Origin: Branchiostoma lanceolatum
Taxonomy: Eukaryota > Chordata > Leptocardii > Amphioxiformes > Branchiostomatidae
NCBI RefSeq assembly: GCF_035083965.1
Contig: NC_089724.1
Location: 2,508,501 to 2,572,500, forward strand
Length of the DNA stretch: 64,000 nucleotides
Direction of reading: 5' to 3'
The translations under genes were made by a program, and so were the position numbers. The notes under the pieces are model-generated. The model saw only the letters and a list, made by a program, of their open reading frames with translations. It was not told the origin of the DNA and did no database searches. Shown here in pieces: positions 54,340 through 64,000 of the stretch (positions are counted from its first letter, which is position 1; each line of letters starts with the position of its first letter).

Positions 54340-57300
54340 CTGCAAAACAAAATCCACAAATGTCCATTACTTTAACAACGTTAACATGCACTGTGTCCAT
54401 TGTAGTTGTACAGTTTTCTTTTCAGTCATATTTCTTTTACAGTCATTGCATTTACAGCTGCTAAAGATACGCCCGATATAACGTAAATGGGTAGTTACTG
54501 CATACATTATGCTACTCTCATCTCCCAAATAAACGTACCGGTACGTTTATTTTTTTCAGCCTCAAAATCCACCCAGTACGTCCTTATTTTGGACAGTACG
54601 TTTATTATTTTTTTGAAAATCAGAGTTTTGCTATCCAGGGATCCCATTGAAATTGAAAGTTTGGGTTTTTCTGCCCACATTTCCCCGGCATTTTTGCTCA
54701 TAATTCGCTATTTTTCGGCCAAGCGGCGTTGATTTCCCTGCCGCTATGACCCGCCCTTTGTGAAATCCCGGCGTAACTCGTAACGTATCGGTCGATCTCT
54801 ATGACACTACAAAGTCAACGTTGTTATTGGGAGAAAATAAGACGCCACACTGACGTTTTGAAATGCAATTCTTTTTGTATAAACAACTTGGACAGTCTCT
54901 GTTTACATCGTAAACTAAAGCACGCTGATCAGAAAAAAAATATACATGCCAGCGGCGCAGTGTTTCAAGTACGTTTAACGCATGTAAATTTCTCTACTCA
55001 CGTGAGATACAGTCCTTCCCAAAATGAAAATATAAAAACAACACCACAAAAAAACAGTGTCTTAGCATCAAAAAACTGTGTAATACTTTCAATATATATC
55101 AAAACATTTCAATCCTACCACAAACATGGAAATTTAGCGCTTGGAGAATCGCCACAGTATTAGTAAAGTGAGTAACGCATTGGACGCCAGTGACTCTGGC
55201 GGTGGGAACGCTTTGTCATGGAAGAGCTCACTTCGAAGAAGGGGAAACAACTCTTTTTTATGTACAAATAAAACTCCTTTCCCTTGGTCAGAAATGTGTT
55301 TTGCATTTTTACAAAGAGAATTTTAATGTCAAAGTCTATATATAAAATTGAATTGCAATCTAGTCCCCGTTATTATCACTTAAAAATGCTTTAGAAAAGA
55401 TCACCCCTCTACAGAAAGAATACCAGAGCTTTCTAGGAATATGGGTGAAACTTTCTGTTAGCCCCGCCCCTTTCTGTCTGCGGCGCCGCTGTGTCTAGCT
55501 CAACTTTTCATGTGTAACATGAGAACCTTGTGCTTTGTGGCAACATTGGAAAAGGCCTGAGGTTTCTCACAAATTTGTTGACAATTTAGTTTCTCAAAAT
55601 TAATGTTTTTTTTGCTACATACAAGGTTGATTTGTGGATTTTAAATCATTTGGATTGCAACAACAAAAACCAGAACATTATATAATATTGTCCTTGATAT
55701 AATATGAAAATGTCTTTGACACAACACAATAATTTGTGGCATGTGATGTTTACAAATCGTAAAGTTTTCAAATCTATATTTCTATATGCAATGCATATAA
55801 GATAAAGGCAAGTAGGGAAAGATAAAATGTTACATCATATACATGTCATAGTTCTTCATTTTCTCTATGGCTTTTACAAATTAGAAATAACTTACCTGTG
55901 ATTACCATATATTCAGGATATTGAAATCTTCTGTTCGTGTTCTAAATGTTGATACATTTGTTTAAAAATAAAGAGTAGACTTTGAAAGTGCTGCCCATCC
56001 AAGTGAACTGTGCAGTTTGGCGACTACTTGTCGTGTTTTGATTTTATGTCAGTATATACAACAATTTTCCTTGATCACTTGCTTCAAGTTCCAAGTAGAA
56101 AATGCATGTATCATGTATATTTTCACTTGTTGAATTTGAAAGCACCATTGGCCCCCGGTTAGGGTTCATAGTGGAGATCCTATGCCCAATTTTTCAACAT
56201 CACTACTATATTTTTTTTTAAGTGGCAAGCAAGAAGATGAACAAGATGTGTGCAGTTATTCTGTTCAATATTTATACACTTTACTGGTATGGTCCTCAGA
56301 CAGGCATAAATGAATAAAGAGAGCCTACAGCTACTACCTTATTATCTTCTTTCCCTCGGACACAGTTTATCTGTAAATTTGGTAAATTTCCGGGGGGTAT
56401 GTTTATTCCGGGGGGTACGTTTATTAGATTTTGAAAATTTGTCCGGGGGGTATGTTTATTCCGGGGGGTATGTTTATTTGGGAGATGAGAGTACAAGGTA
56501 TATATATATACACACCGTACCTGTTGTCTGCCAGCTTCAAGCAGATGTAAGGACACCCTTATTTTGAGGTTTTTACGTGTGTCTGCTGGGAGGATGAGCT
56601 GTGTTTGTCTATCAAAGTGAGGTCTTTTGGTGGTTTTTCTTTGTGTAAATTCCCAAGATGTGTGGCCCAAGGGCTAGTAAAACAGAGTTGGGCGCCTAGT
56701 TCTTGGTCCTAATTGCTCAAAACGTACCCAAGTTGCAATCCAGATGCTTGAACCCACCCCCTTAGCCTCCTCTACCTCCCCCTTTTACCCAGTATACACA
56801 TGTATACTATAACCCTACCTGACCGTAAACTATATTCTTCTCCACTCTACTCTACTCTACTCATTATTACATCAATGAATATGCATCAATGAAATCAATG
56901 AGGCTAAGCTGTTGATGATTAAATCAACAAAATTTGAAAATAATCATTTTCAAATTTTGTTGTTGTTGGATCGAAGCCCGGGAAGGGTATCCTTGTCGGA
57001 GCTGCACCGTCTTTCGGAAGAGACGAAAAATGGGGGTTCCGTGTTTGAGGAGGTGCCTCGAGTGCGTTACAATAGCCTCATTACTCACATGGGTACCTAC
57101 TGGCTGAAATAATACAACCTGGTGAATTATCGTACATGCCCCCCTCCCACCCCTGGTAGCCCGCTACAAAGAGAAGTCCGAAAAACAGAAAAATTCATTC
57201 TAATAAAACTTTAAGCTCTTCATTCACACACAAGAAGGTGTACATATGTTACATGCGATACCTACTTTCATGTAGACGTGCAGAATAAACTCGAAATGCC

Positions 57301-57960
57301 TGAAAACGTCCGTTTAGAACGTCACAACTCACGCTTTTCAGCGCCCCGCCTGATAAGGGTTAAAGGTCAGGACGTGGTCTCGTGTCCAGGACAGTGTGCT
57401 TGTTTGTGCATACTCCGTGCATTATCCGCTGTACCCTGTTGGGTATTGCCGCTATTACGTGTCAGAGTATCGTTGTTCTTAACATAACGTTAGTGTAGCA
57501 TCTCTGTTATAAGAATATCAACGTTGTTATCGTCGGAACACAAGATTGAGCCCTGTGTACGAGATCAGTTCCTGGAAAGATAACCCCTGACATCCCCCTG
57601 ACCTTTTCCCTGGTGATGGGTCGAGAAAACTGCAGGGCAAGATATACAATTTTCGTTAGTTGTACATAAGTAATTTTCTCAAGACTACACAGGAAACAAG
57701 AGGTGGCTCAGTTTTTTTTTTCAAGTCAAGTTTAATAAAAAAAAACAGTCAAGTGGTAATACAATTTTTTTTATTTCTGATTAGTTAAGACAAACCATTG
57801 ATAATAATAAACATATCTGATCATACATTTCTACAATTTATACAAAGAAGCAAGGAGAAGTCGAATCCATGTAGTTTGTAATTCTTGTACAGGTAGTAAC
57901 TTGACAATGCATAGATGTATCTGTATATTATTCTTTTGTTGTGTATGTGTACAATAAGTG
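54340..57960. other. 5' flank of the zinc-finger gene with dispersed repeats
   Basis: The 5' untranslated exon implied by the acceptor at 54340 was not located. CTCTCATCTCCCAAATAAAC at 54515 recurs inverted at 56470, next to CCGGGGGGTATGTTTATT units repeated four times at 56390-56475. No coding frame supported. Confidence 0.55.
56970..57115 (+). mobile_element. 5S-type SINE body (truncated copy)
   Basis: GGGAAGGGTATCCTTGTCGG, GTCTTTCGGAAGAGACG, GAGGAGGTGCCTCGAG and GGGTACCTACTGGCTG match the reverse complement of 63010-63160. Confidence 0.75.
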
Positions 57961-57964
57961 TCAA

Positions 57965-58155
57965 GAAGGGGCTTTCCGCCGCCGAGGTAATTTTTGGCAT
58001 CTGTAGTCGGCAGGAGTTTGATTGGCCACGGCGAGGCCCACAAAACTCCTACTGCGGGAAGATCATAGCGAGTAAAACAGCCATCGGGCGCAACCCAGGT
58101 AGCATAGAGCTCCATCTGCCCCAAACAAACATCGGCCGAAGATAGCCCGGCCTAA
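57965..58155. repeat. Dispersed repeat, second copy of the 51895 family
   Basis: GGGGCTTTCCGCCGCCGAGG, GATTGGCCACGGCGAGG, AAAACTCCTACTGCGGG and GATAGCCCGGCCTAAC. Lacks the nested palindrome. Confidence 0.75.
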
Positions 58156-58174
58156 CGGCAAATTGGATTCCCGG

Positions 58175-58372
58175 TTATGCTACGTCTCATTTCCATTCAA
58201 GGCCCCGGCCTGTTTGCGAAAACGAAAAAAAAGGCATATCAAGAAAATACACAATATATGGTTGGGAGCAATTTTTTTATATTTTTTTTTTACGTTTTGT
58301 CTTTTATATAATATTTTTCGCTGCCACCAGCCGCCCGGCCCGGCCCCCGGATTGGAAATGGAACCATAGCAT
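58175..58372. mobile_element. MITE, second copy of the 46076 family
   Basis: TATGCTACGTCTCATTTCCA at the left faces TGGAAATGGAACCATAGCAT at the right, with internal GGCCCCGGCCTG and GGCCCGGCCCCCGG. Confidence 0.75.
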
Positions 58373-58576
58373 TACACATGTTCAAGGTATGCATCAGTCC
58401 TATTCATGCATGACATAGGTCTGTATGGAGGAGGCCAAAAGTGCTCACCTAAATGGACCATAAATGATTCATGTTTTGTAAATCTGTGATAAAATTTTTA
58501 CATCATTTGGCCAATTATGCATTCATAAGATTCCTTCACACATCCATTCTGTAAATCATTTGCCGCCCCCATGAAG

Positions 58577-59231
58577 TTAAAGTTCAGTGAAAATGTTCAT
58601 TTTCCTTACAACATGAAATTTTGCTGGGATGTGGGTCATCACAAAACCACACTTCTCGCAAATGAAAGATTTCTTCGCGTGAGTTTTCACATGTCGGTCC
58701 AAGGTATGTTTTGTGGCTGCCCTGAAGTCACATTCTCCACACCGATGTGATTTGACATCACAGTTCGCATTGTGCGCGAGCATTTCAGCCTTGTTGGTTG
58801 TTTTGTACCCACAGTCTTTGCAGATGGTGTGAGTTTTCATGTGCGTGTCAATGGCAAACCTGCAGGCTGTCTTGTTAACCACATTCTGCACACATTAACA
58901 GGCCACTGTGGCCCACCTTGTCTAGATCTGTCTTGGACTTGTAGCCAAATTTTTCACAGTTAGAAGGTCCGTCTTGTGTTTGAATTCAAGTTTCCAGTTT
59001 GGCACTGCAGTTTGTCTTGTGCGCGAGCATTTCAGCCTTGGCGCTCGATTTATATCTGCAGTCTTTGCAGATGGTTTGTGTTTTCATGTGCGTGTCGATG
59101 GCAGACTTGCAGGATACTCTGTAACCACATACTGCAGACATAGTGAGCGACGCTGTCTTCCACGAGGTCACACCAGTCGCATTTACAAATGTACTTGGCT
59201 GGGTCGTTCTGTGGGTCTTTAAGAGCGGTTT
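58577..59231 (-). pseudogene. Frameshifted C-terminal remnant of the 59232 zinc-finger gene
   Basis: Reading on past the stop of the upstream gene in other frames gives CDHRTSCRVTIET, CDLVEDSVAHYVCS, then (after a frameshift) CGYRVSCKSAIDTHMKT, CKDCRYKSSAKAEMLAHKTNC, CEKFGYKSKTDLDKVGH, a stop within CAECG, then CRFAIDTHMKTH, CKDCGYKTTNKAEMLAHNANC, CGECDFRAATKHTLDRH and CEKCGFVM. This is the same module order as the C-terminal half of the 52789 protein. At least three breaks, so it is not translated as part of one protein. Confidence 0.82.
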
Positions 59232-61946
59232 CTATGGTGACCCTGCATGAAGTTCTGTGATCACATCCGCAACTGCACTGGACTGGGCAGACAGAAACTG
59301 CGATAAGCTATGATGATCACATCCTGTACACATAAATGGCCCTGTGTGGCCCACCTTGTCTAGATCTGTCTTGTACTTGTAGCCACATTTCTCACATTTA
59401 GAAGGTTCGTCTCGAGTTTGACTACTACTATGAGTTTTCGTGTGTCTTTTCAAACTGTCTCTCAGAGCCCTGTACCTGCATTCGTCACAGGTGTAGGGTT
59501 TCTCTCCTGTTTGGGTCTTCATATGAATGGCCATCTTCTTCTTGTTGACTGTAAGGGAGCCACAACTCACACAAATGATGGGTCGCTCGCCTGTGTGAGT
59601 CCTCATGTCTTGTGTTTGACTATGAGTTTCTCCACAGGCGTTGGGTTTCTCCCCTGTGTGGGTTCTCATATGAATGACCATGTCCCTCTTGATGGCTGTA
59701 CGATAGTTACATTCTACACACATGAAAGGTTTCTCAACTGTGTAACTATGAGTCTTCATGTGCAGGTTTAGGTTTCCCCTGTGAGTCGTCCTATAGCCAC
59801 ACTCCCCACAGGCATATGGTTTCTCCCCAGTGTGAATTCTCATGTGGATGTCCATTTCGCTTTTGCAGGCTGCCCGATACCCGCATTCGCCACACATAAA
59901 AGGCTTCTCACTAGTACTGGTACCCTTGTGAGTCTTCACGTGCCTTTCCAAGCTTTCCTTGCAAGTCGTCCTGAACTCACACTCCTCACAGACAAAGGGT
60001 TTCTCCACTGTGTGACTGTGAGCCTTCATGTGCTGCTTTAGGTTGCCCTTGCGAGCCGTTCTGAACTCACACTCCCTACAAGCATATGGTTTCTCCCCAG
60101 TGTGAATTCTCACGTGGATGTCCATTGTGCTTTTGTAGGCTGTTCGACAGCCACATTCTCCACACATGAAATGCTTTTCACCTGTGTGAATCTTCATGTG
60201 CTGGACCAAGTGGGACTTGCTAACTGCCCTGTACTTGCATTCCTCGCAAGCAAAGGGTATCTTCTCAGTGTGAATCCTCATGTGCTTGACGAGGCTGGAC
60301 TTGCTAATTGCCCTGTACTTGCAATCTTTGCAAGGAAAGGGCCTTTCTCCGGTGTGAATTCTCACATGGATGTCCATTTCACTTTTGCAACTTGTTCGAC
60401 GGCCACATTCTCCACACATAAAGGGCTTCTCACCATCACCTGTGTGAGTTTTCATATGCTGAACCAAGTGGGACTTGCGAGCTGTCCTATACTCGCATTC
60501 CTCACACATAAAGGGCTTCTGACCTGTGTGAATCTTCATGTGCTGGACCAAGTGCGACTTGCTAAGTGCCCTGTACTCGCATTCCTCGCAAGCGAAGGGT
60601 TTCTTCCCAGTGTGAATCTTCATGTGCAGGTTTAGGTTGCCCTTGCGAGTCGTCCTGTAGTCACACTCTCCACATGCAAAAGGTTTCTCTCCAGTGTGAA
60701 TTCTCATGTGGACGTCCATTTCGCTTTTGAAGGCTGTTCCACAGCCACATTCTCCACACATAAAGGGCTTCTCCCCAGTGTGAGTTCTCACGTGGACGCG
60801 TAATTTGCTTTTGGAAGCTGTTCGACAGCCACATTCTCCACACATATAGGGCTTCTCACCTGAGTGAATCTTCATGTGCTGGACCAAGTGGGACTTGCTA
60901 ACTGCCCTGTACTCGCATTCCTCGCAAGCGAAGGGTTTCTTCCCGGTGTGAATCCTCATGTGCTGGACGAGGCTTCCCTTAGTAGCTGCCCTATACTCAC
61001 ATTCCCCGCAAGGAAAGGGCCTTTCTCCGGTGTGAATTCTCACATGGATGTCCATTTCACTTTTGCAACTTGTTCGACGGCCACATTCTCCACACATAAA
61101 GGGCTTCTTACCATCACCTGTGTGAGTTTTCATGTGCTGAACCAAGTGGGACTTGCGAGCTGTCCTATACTCGCATTCCTCACATGCGAAGGGCTTCTCC
61201 CCAGTGTGAGTTCTCACATGGACCTCCAATTTGCTTTTGCTGACTGCCCGATAGCCACATTGTCCGCACGTAAATGACCTCTCACCTGCTTGGTAGCCAC
61301 TTTCTTTATCTATGAAGGGTTTCTCACCTGTGTGAGTCTTTCGTATGTGGGTAACCATTTTGCTCTTGTCAGCCTCCAGGTGCCCACATTCTTCACACAT
61401 GAACAGTTTCTCACCTGTGCCAGTCTTAACATGTTTTATTAGGTGAGTCTTCTTGTGCTGAACCAAGCTGCCCTTGTGAGCTGTCCTATAGCCACATTTT
61501 TCACACCTGAATGGCTTCTCACCTGTGTGAGTCCTTATGTGTACTTTCAATTGGCTCTTCCAAGCTGTTCGGTACCCACATTCCTCACAGGCAAAGGGTT
61601 TCTCCTCAGTCGGGGTTTTCACATGAGAAGCCATTTTGCTCTGATCATCTGTGCAATGATGACCGTCCCCATACATGACAGGTTTCTCCCCTGTGTGTGT
61701 TTCCACGTGTGCGTCCCTGCTGGTTTCGGAAGCTGTCCTGTCGCCACGTTCCCCACGAGGTAAAATTTCTGCAGACTTCTCCCAATGAGTGGACATGTGG
61801 GACTCCAGTTGCTGCTGGTCCGCTGTGGAGAACTCACAGAGACTGTGATGGGGAATATCAGCTGGTTGGAGCCATTTTGTCTTTCCTGGGGTCGAAGCTT
61901 GACATGACATGACCGCCTGAGGAAGGTCACTATTATCTGTCGACAT
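59232..61946 (-). CDS. Large C2H2 zinc-finger protein, about 24 fingers, C terminus truncated by frameshift
   Basis: Single coding exon of 904 residues; the Met at 61946 follows an acceptor TTTTGTTTTGCAG at about 61955. The first ~115 residues hold three degenerate finger relics that have lost Cys residues (for example RTASETSRDAHVETHTGEKP). From about residue 118 come roughly 24 fingers of 28-residue period joined by TGEKPF, alternating CGECG and CEEC types; one late finger ends HMKTQ rather than HMKTH, and one linker region (GETHSQTQDMRTH) has no finger. The end VITELHAGSP is out of frame relative to the ancestral CDHRTSCR continuation, so a frameshift near 59270 created the present stop. 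Probably a nuclear DNA-binding protein; no effector domain seen. Confidence 0.92.
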   Translation of the reverse strand: MSTDNSDLPQAVMSCQASTPGKTKWLQPADIPHHSLCEFSTADQQQLESHMSTHWEKSAEILPRGERGDRTASETSRDAHVETHTGEKPVMYGDGHHCTDDQSKMASHVKTPTEEKPFACEECGYRTAWKSQLKVHIRTHTGEKPFRCEKCGYRTAHKGSLVQHKKTHLIKHVKTGTGEKLFMCEECGHLEADKSKMVTHIRKTHTGEKPFIDKESGYQAGERSFTCGQCGYRAVSKSKLEVHVRTHTGEKPFACEECEYRTARKSHLVQHMKTHTGDGKKPFMCGECGRRTSCKSEMDIHVRIHTGERPFPCGECEYRAATKGSLVQHMRIHTGKKPFACEECEYRAVSKSHLVQHMKIHSGEKPYMCGECGCRTASKSKLRVHVRTHTGEKPFMCGECGCGTAFKSEMDVHMRIHTGEKPFACGECDYRTTRKGNLNLHMKIHTGKKPFACEECEYRALSKSHLVQHMKIHTGQKPFMCEECEYRTARKSHLVQHMKTHTGDGEKPFMCGECGRRTSCKSEMDIHVRIHTGERPFPCKDCKYRAISKSSLVKHMRIHTEKIPFACEECKYRAVSKSHLVQHMKIHTGEKHFMCGECGCRTAYKSTMDIHVRIHTGEKPYACRECEFRTARKGNLKQHMKAHSHTVEKPFVCEECEFRTTCKESLERHVKTHKGTSTSEKPFMCGECGYRAACKSEMDIHMRIHTGEKPYACGECGYRTTHRGNLNLHMKTHSYTVEKPFMCVECNYRTAIKRDMVIHMRTHTGEKPNACGETHSQTQDMRTHTGERPIICVSCGSLTVNKKKMAIHMKTQTGEKPYTCDECRYRALRDSLKRHTKTHSSSQTRDEPSKCEKCGYKYKTDLDKVGHTGPFMCTGCDHHSLSQFLSAQSSAVADVITELHAGSP

Positions 61947-62079
61947 GTTCCAATCTGCAAAACAAAATTCACAAAAACAAACATTCAGGTAGTACTACGT
62001 TTGTGAAGGTTAGACATCCAGGTAAACAATATATAAGGAGAATTCAAACTCTACAACTGGATTAAAATTCGGAGATTTA

Positions 62080-62130
62080 TTTCCGGACGTTTCGAGTGAC
62101 ATCCATCACTCTTCGTCAGTGTCATTCAGG
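62080..62130 (-). repeat. CTGACGA...CGAAACG motif (dispersed repeat family)
   Basis: On the minus strand ACACTGACGAAGAGTG, loop ATGGATGT, CACTCGAAACGTCCGG; GAGTG and CACTC pair perfectly. Related in layout to the ATTGCCCTGA family and to motifs common in Penelope-like and similar retroelements (recalled, not searched). Confidence 0.5.
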
Positions 62131-62705
62131 TAGTAAGATATGCAAGATACTAGTAACAGTTACTCAAACAACTGGACAGATTTGTGAATGATCAGACCTT
62201 TATGACAGCATCCTCATTTCCAGTGTCTTATGTGTGCTTTAAGTATGCCTATTTTGTGTTGCACTTTTTAGATGGATGATAAATTGCGATACTAGAAAGA
62301 CCTTCAAAATGTTTAACATTAACAATATGAGAATGAGTCTGCAAACCAGAGCTGTGTATTGACAGAGTTACAGAGGCTAGGTTCAGGTATACAGGTCTGT
62401 ACAATTTTACAAAGTAACCTGGCTGTGGTCTGCATGATTTTATTATTAGAGACATGAATAACAGTCTACAGACTAAGTTTTGGGCCGCCCCTGAGGAGTC
62501 GCCAAAAAGTGCAAAACTAGAAAGCCCTACGAGCTGTTGCAGAATCGTGTGAAAACAATGAGATTGGCTCAAGTCATTACACTTGGATAGCAAATGGATA
62601 GCCATAGGGCTGTTCTATAGATCTCTGTTGCATAATTTATGCTCGCTGGTAAAGCTAAGGCTGACCCACAAAAGTACAGACGAACGTACAAAACCTACGG
62701 TAAAT

Positions 62706-62792
62706 GTAGCCGCAGCGACTCTAGTGGGAAGACGTATTTACTAGTACTTGTATAAAGTTTATACGTCTTCCCACTAGAGTCGCCGCGGCTAC
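62706..62792. repeat. Near-perfect 32 bp inverted repeat (hairpin)
   Basis: The left arm GTAGCCGCAGCGACTCTAGT... (62706-62737) pairs with the right arm at 62761-62792 with a single mismatch; loop 23 bases. Non-coding. Short TAAATG flanks the structure on both sides (GGTAAATG). Confidence 0.9.
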
Positions 62793-62977
62793 GGTAAATG
62801 GAATACAACAGCTTCAACTATTGACGTGTGCATGTGTAATAGACATACAGTGTACTCCAACGTGACATGCATGTGGAAACACGAAATCATAAAATTGTTG
62901 CATATCGAAAACAAATTTTCTGCATGCCCCCCTCCCACCCCTCAGGTACCAACAACGAAAAAGCCTCAGAGCTACAA

Positions 62978-63003
62978 TATAATAATAATAATAATAATAA
63001 TAT
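62978..63003. repeat. (AAT)n microsatellite, tail of the adjacent SINE
   Basis: Eight AAT repeats; on the minus strand this is an ATT run just after the 3' end of the SINE at 63010-63250. Confidence 0.85.
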
Positions 63004-63009
63004 CAGGTG

Positions 63010-63250
63010 TATTTGCAGCCAGTGCCACAGGCAGGTACCCAATGTGTAGGGTAATGAGGCTGTTTAACGTGTTCGAGGCACCTCCTCGAGCACGGGACCC
63101 CCGTTTTACGTCCCTCCCGGAAGACGATTTCGTGGAAAGCTTCGTGAGGCTACAGCAATCCGGACGTCCTTGGTTGGTCTCCCATCCAAGCACTGTCCGG
63201 ACCGCGCGTTGCTTAACTTCCGAGATCGAGGGATCGGGTGTATCCAACGC
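63010..63250 (-). mobile_element. 5S rRNA-derived SINE (complete head)
   Basis: On the minus strand the head reads GATCTCGGAAGTTAAGCAAC then CTTGGATGGGAGACC, the 5S rRNA internal promoter (A box and C box) at 5S-like spacing. It is followed by a body with CTTCCGGGAGGGACGTAAAA and GAGGAGGTGCCTCGAAC and a final ATT run. The 5S part is incomplete and fused to unrelated sequence, so it is a SINE3-type element and not a 5S gene. Truncated relatives lie at 34575, 44990 and 56970. Confidence 0.88.
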
Positions 63251-63534
63251 GCCACGCGGCCAAAATCAATCAAATATAACTTTAGGTTCTACCTTCACAC
63301 GCAAAACGTTTTACATGTATTACCTGTGGTACTTACTTTGATATTGGCGTGCAGAATAAACTACAAATGTCTGAAAACGTCCGACTCAACCTTCTGTCAG
63401 CAGCATGCATGCCTGTCCGATATGGGTCAAAGGTCAACGCGCTCAGAAATCTCCTCTCGTGTCCAGGGCAGTTTGCGTGTCTTTGGTTTATTATATAGCA
63501 CCACCTATCTAGACGTGTAAGTATCTCCATGAAA

Positions 63535-63720
63535 AATGGAGATATAGGTGGGTGTGTCTGTGTGCGTGCGTGTGTGTGTGTCTGTTTGTGTTTCCGGACT
63601 TCTGTAGTGATCATCATAACTCAAGAACCTCTCAGTCTTGATAACGATGATATTTGGCATGTGGACAGGTTATGGGAAGCCGAAATTCAAGGTCGATTTT
63701 GCCCCCCCTGGTATGGAAAC
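63535..63720 (-). repeat. Dispersed repeat with GT-rich head, relative of 10326-10575
   Basis: GTGTGTGTGTCTGTTTGTGT, TTCCGGACTTCTGTAG, GATGATATTTGGCATG and CCCCCCCTGGTATGG are the reverse complement, in order, of the element preceding the receptor exon at 10640. Confidence 0.75.
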
Positions 63721-64000
63721 TTAGTACTGCAGCAGAACTCCAGTTTTTTTTTGTTTTTTTACCTGGACGTGCTATGGTCTTGATTTTTAGGTGGCAGATA
63801 GCTTGTGATGTACTGAAAAAGTAGTGAAGGTTTGGGCCCCCTAGCAGCTTGCTCTGGAACTGCAGGGGCGCTATTGTGAAAATCTTCTTAGGAGAATAAC
63901 TGAACAAATGACCGACGGATTTCCATGATATTTAGTATGCAGGTAGGTTAGACAGAGATGTACACAATGAAGTTCAAATTAAGCCGATTGGGACAAAAAT
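63721..64000. other. Non-coding window end
   Basis: Nothing recognised beyond phrases (GATATTTAGTATGCAGGTAGG) similar in style to the preceding repeat. Confidence 0.4.

Noticed and set aside
59418..61763. Several long plus-strand frames
   Set aside because: Antisense shadows of the zinc-finger array, produced by its 84 bp periodicity.
63160..63250. 5S rRNA gene
   Set aside because: Only the promoter part of 5S is present, fused to a SINE body and ATT tail.

Overview
The window reads as a repeat-rich chromosomal segment of an invertebrate chordate, most likely a lancelet (Branchiostoma). I base this on bilaterian-type intron/exon structure, a GABA-A-type receptor with the exon sizes of vertebrate subunit genes, EGF/C-type-lectin mosaics with phase-1 introns, large C2H2 zinc-finger genes, 5S-rRNA-derived and tRNA-derived SINEs, and very many short inverted-repeat elements. 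The species call is an inference; no search was possible.

Layout. 1-10 kb: no supported gene; tandem duplications, minisatellites and a tRNA-derived SINE. 10.64-25.86 kb (+): a GABA-A/RDL-like anion channel subunit, eight recognised coding exons, signal-peptide exon not found; its first long intron holds microsatellites, a ~540 bp tandem array and a 5'-truncated LINE (reverse transcriptase, - strand). 25.9-30.1 kb: non-coding with one inverted-repeat element. 30.12-39.34 kb (+): a secreted mosaic protein (signal peptide, an unrecognised six-Cys domain, EGF repeats, C-type lectin domain, EGF repeats), twelve exons, with an in-frame TAG in exon 11. 41.45-46.56 kb (-): a complete seven-exon SAM-dependent methyltransferase (279 codons), tail-to-tail with the mosaic gene. 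46.6-52.3 kb: repeats only. 52.79-54.32 kb and 59.23-61.95 kb (-): two intronless-in-coding C2H2 zinc-finger genes, the second followed by its own frameshifted C-terminal remnant. 62-64 kb: repeats including a 5S-rRNA-derived SINE.

The three multi-exon genes have no evident functional link (neuronal anion channel, extracellular adhesion/recognition protein, small-molecule methyltransferase); the zinc-finger genes are paralogues. The most unusual pattern is that many exons of the receptor and the methyltransferase are bordered by short, decayed tandem copies of one edge of the exon with its splice site (17.5-18.0, 20.4-20.7, 22.1-23.3, 40.97-41.45, 43.03-43.08, 45.8-45.9 kb, and a look-alike at 24.43 kb). 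Haplotype mis-joining of a highly heterozygous genome is an alternative for the youngest duplications.
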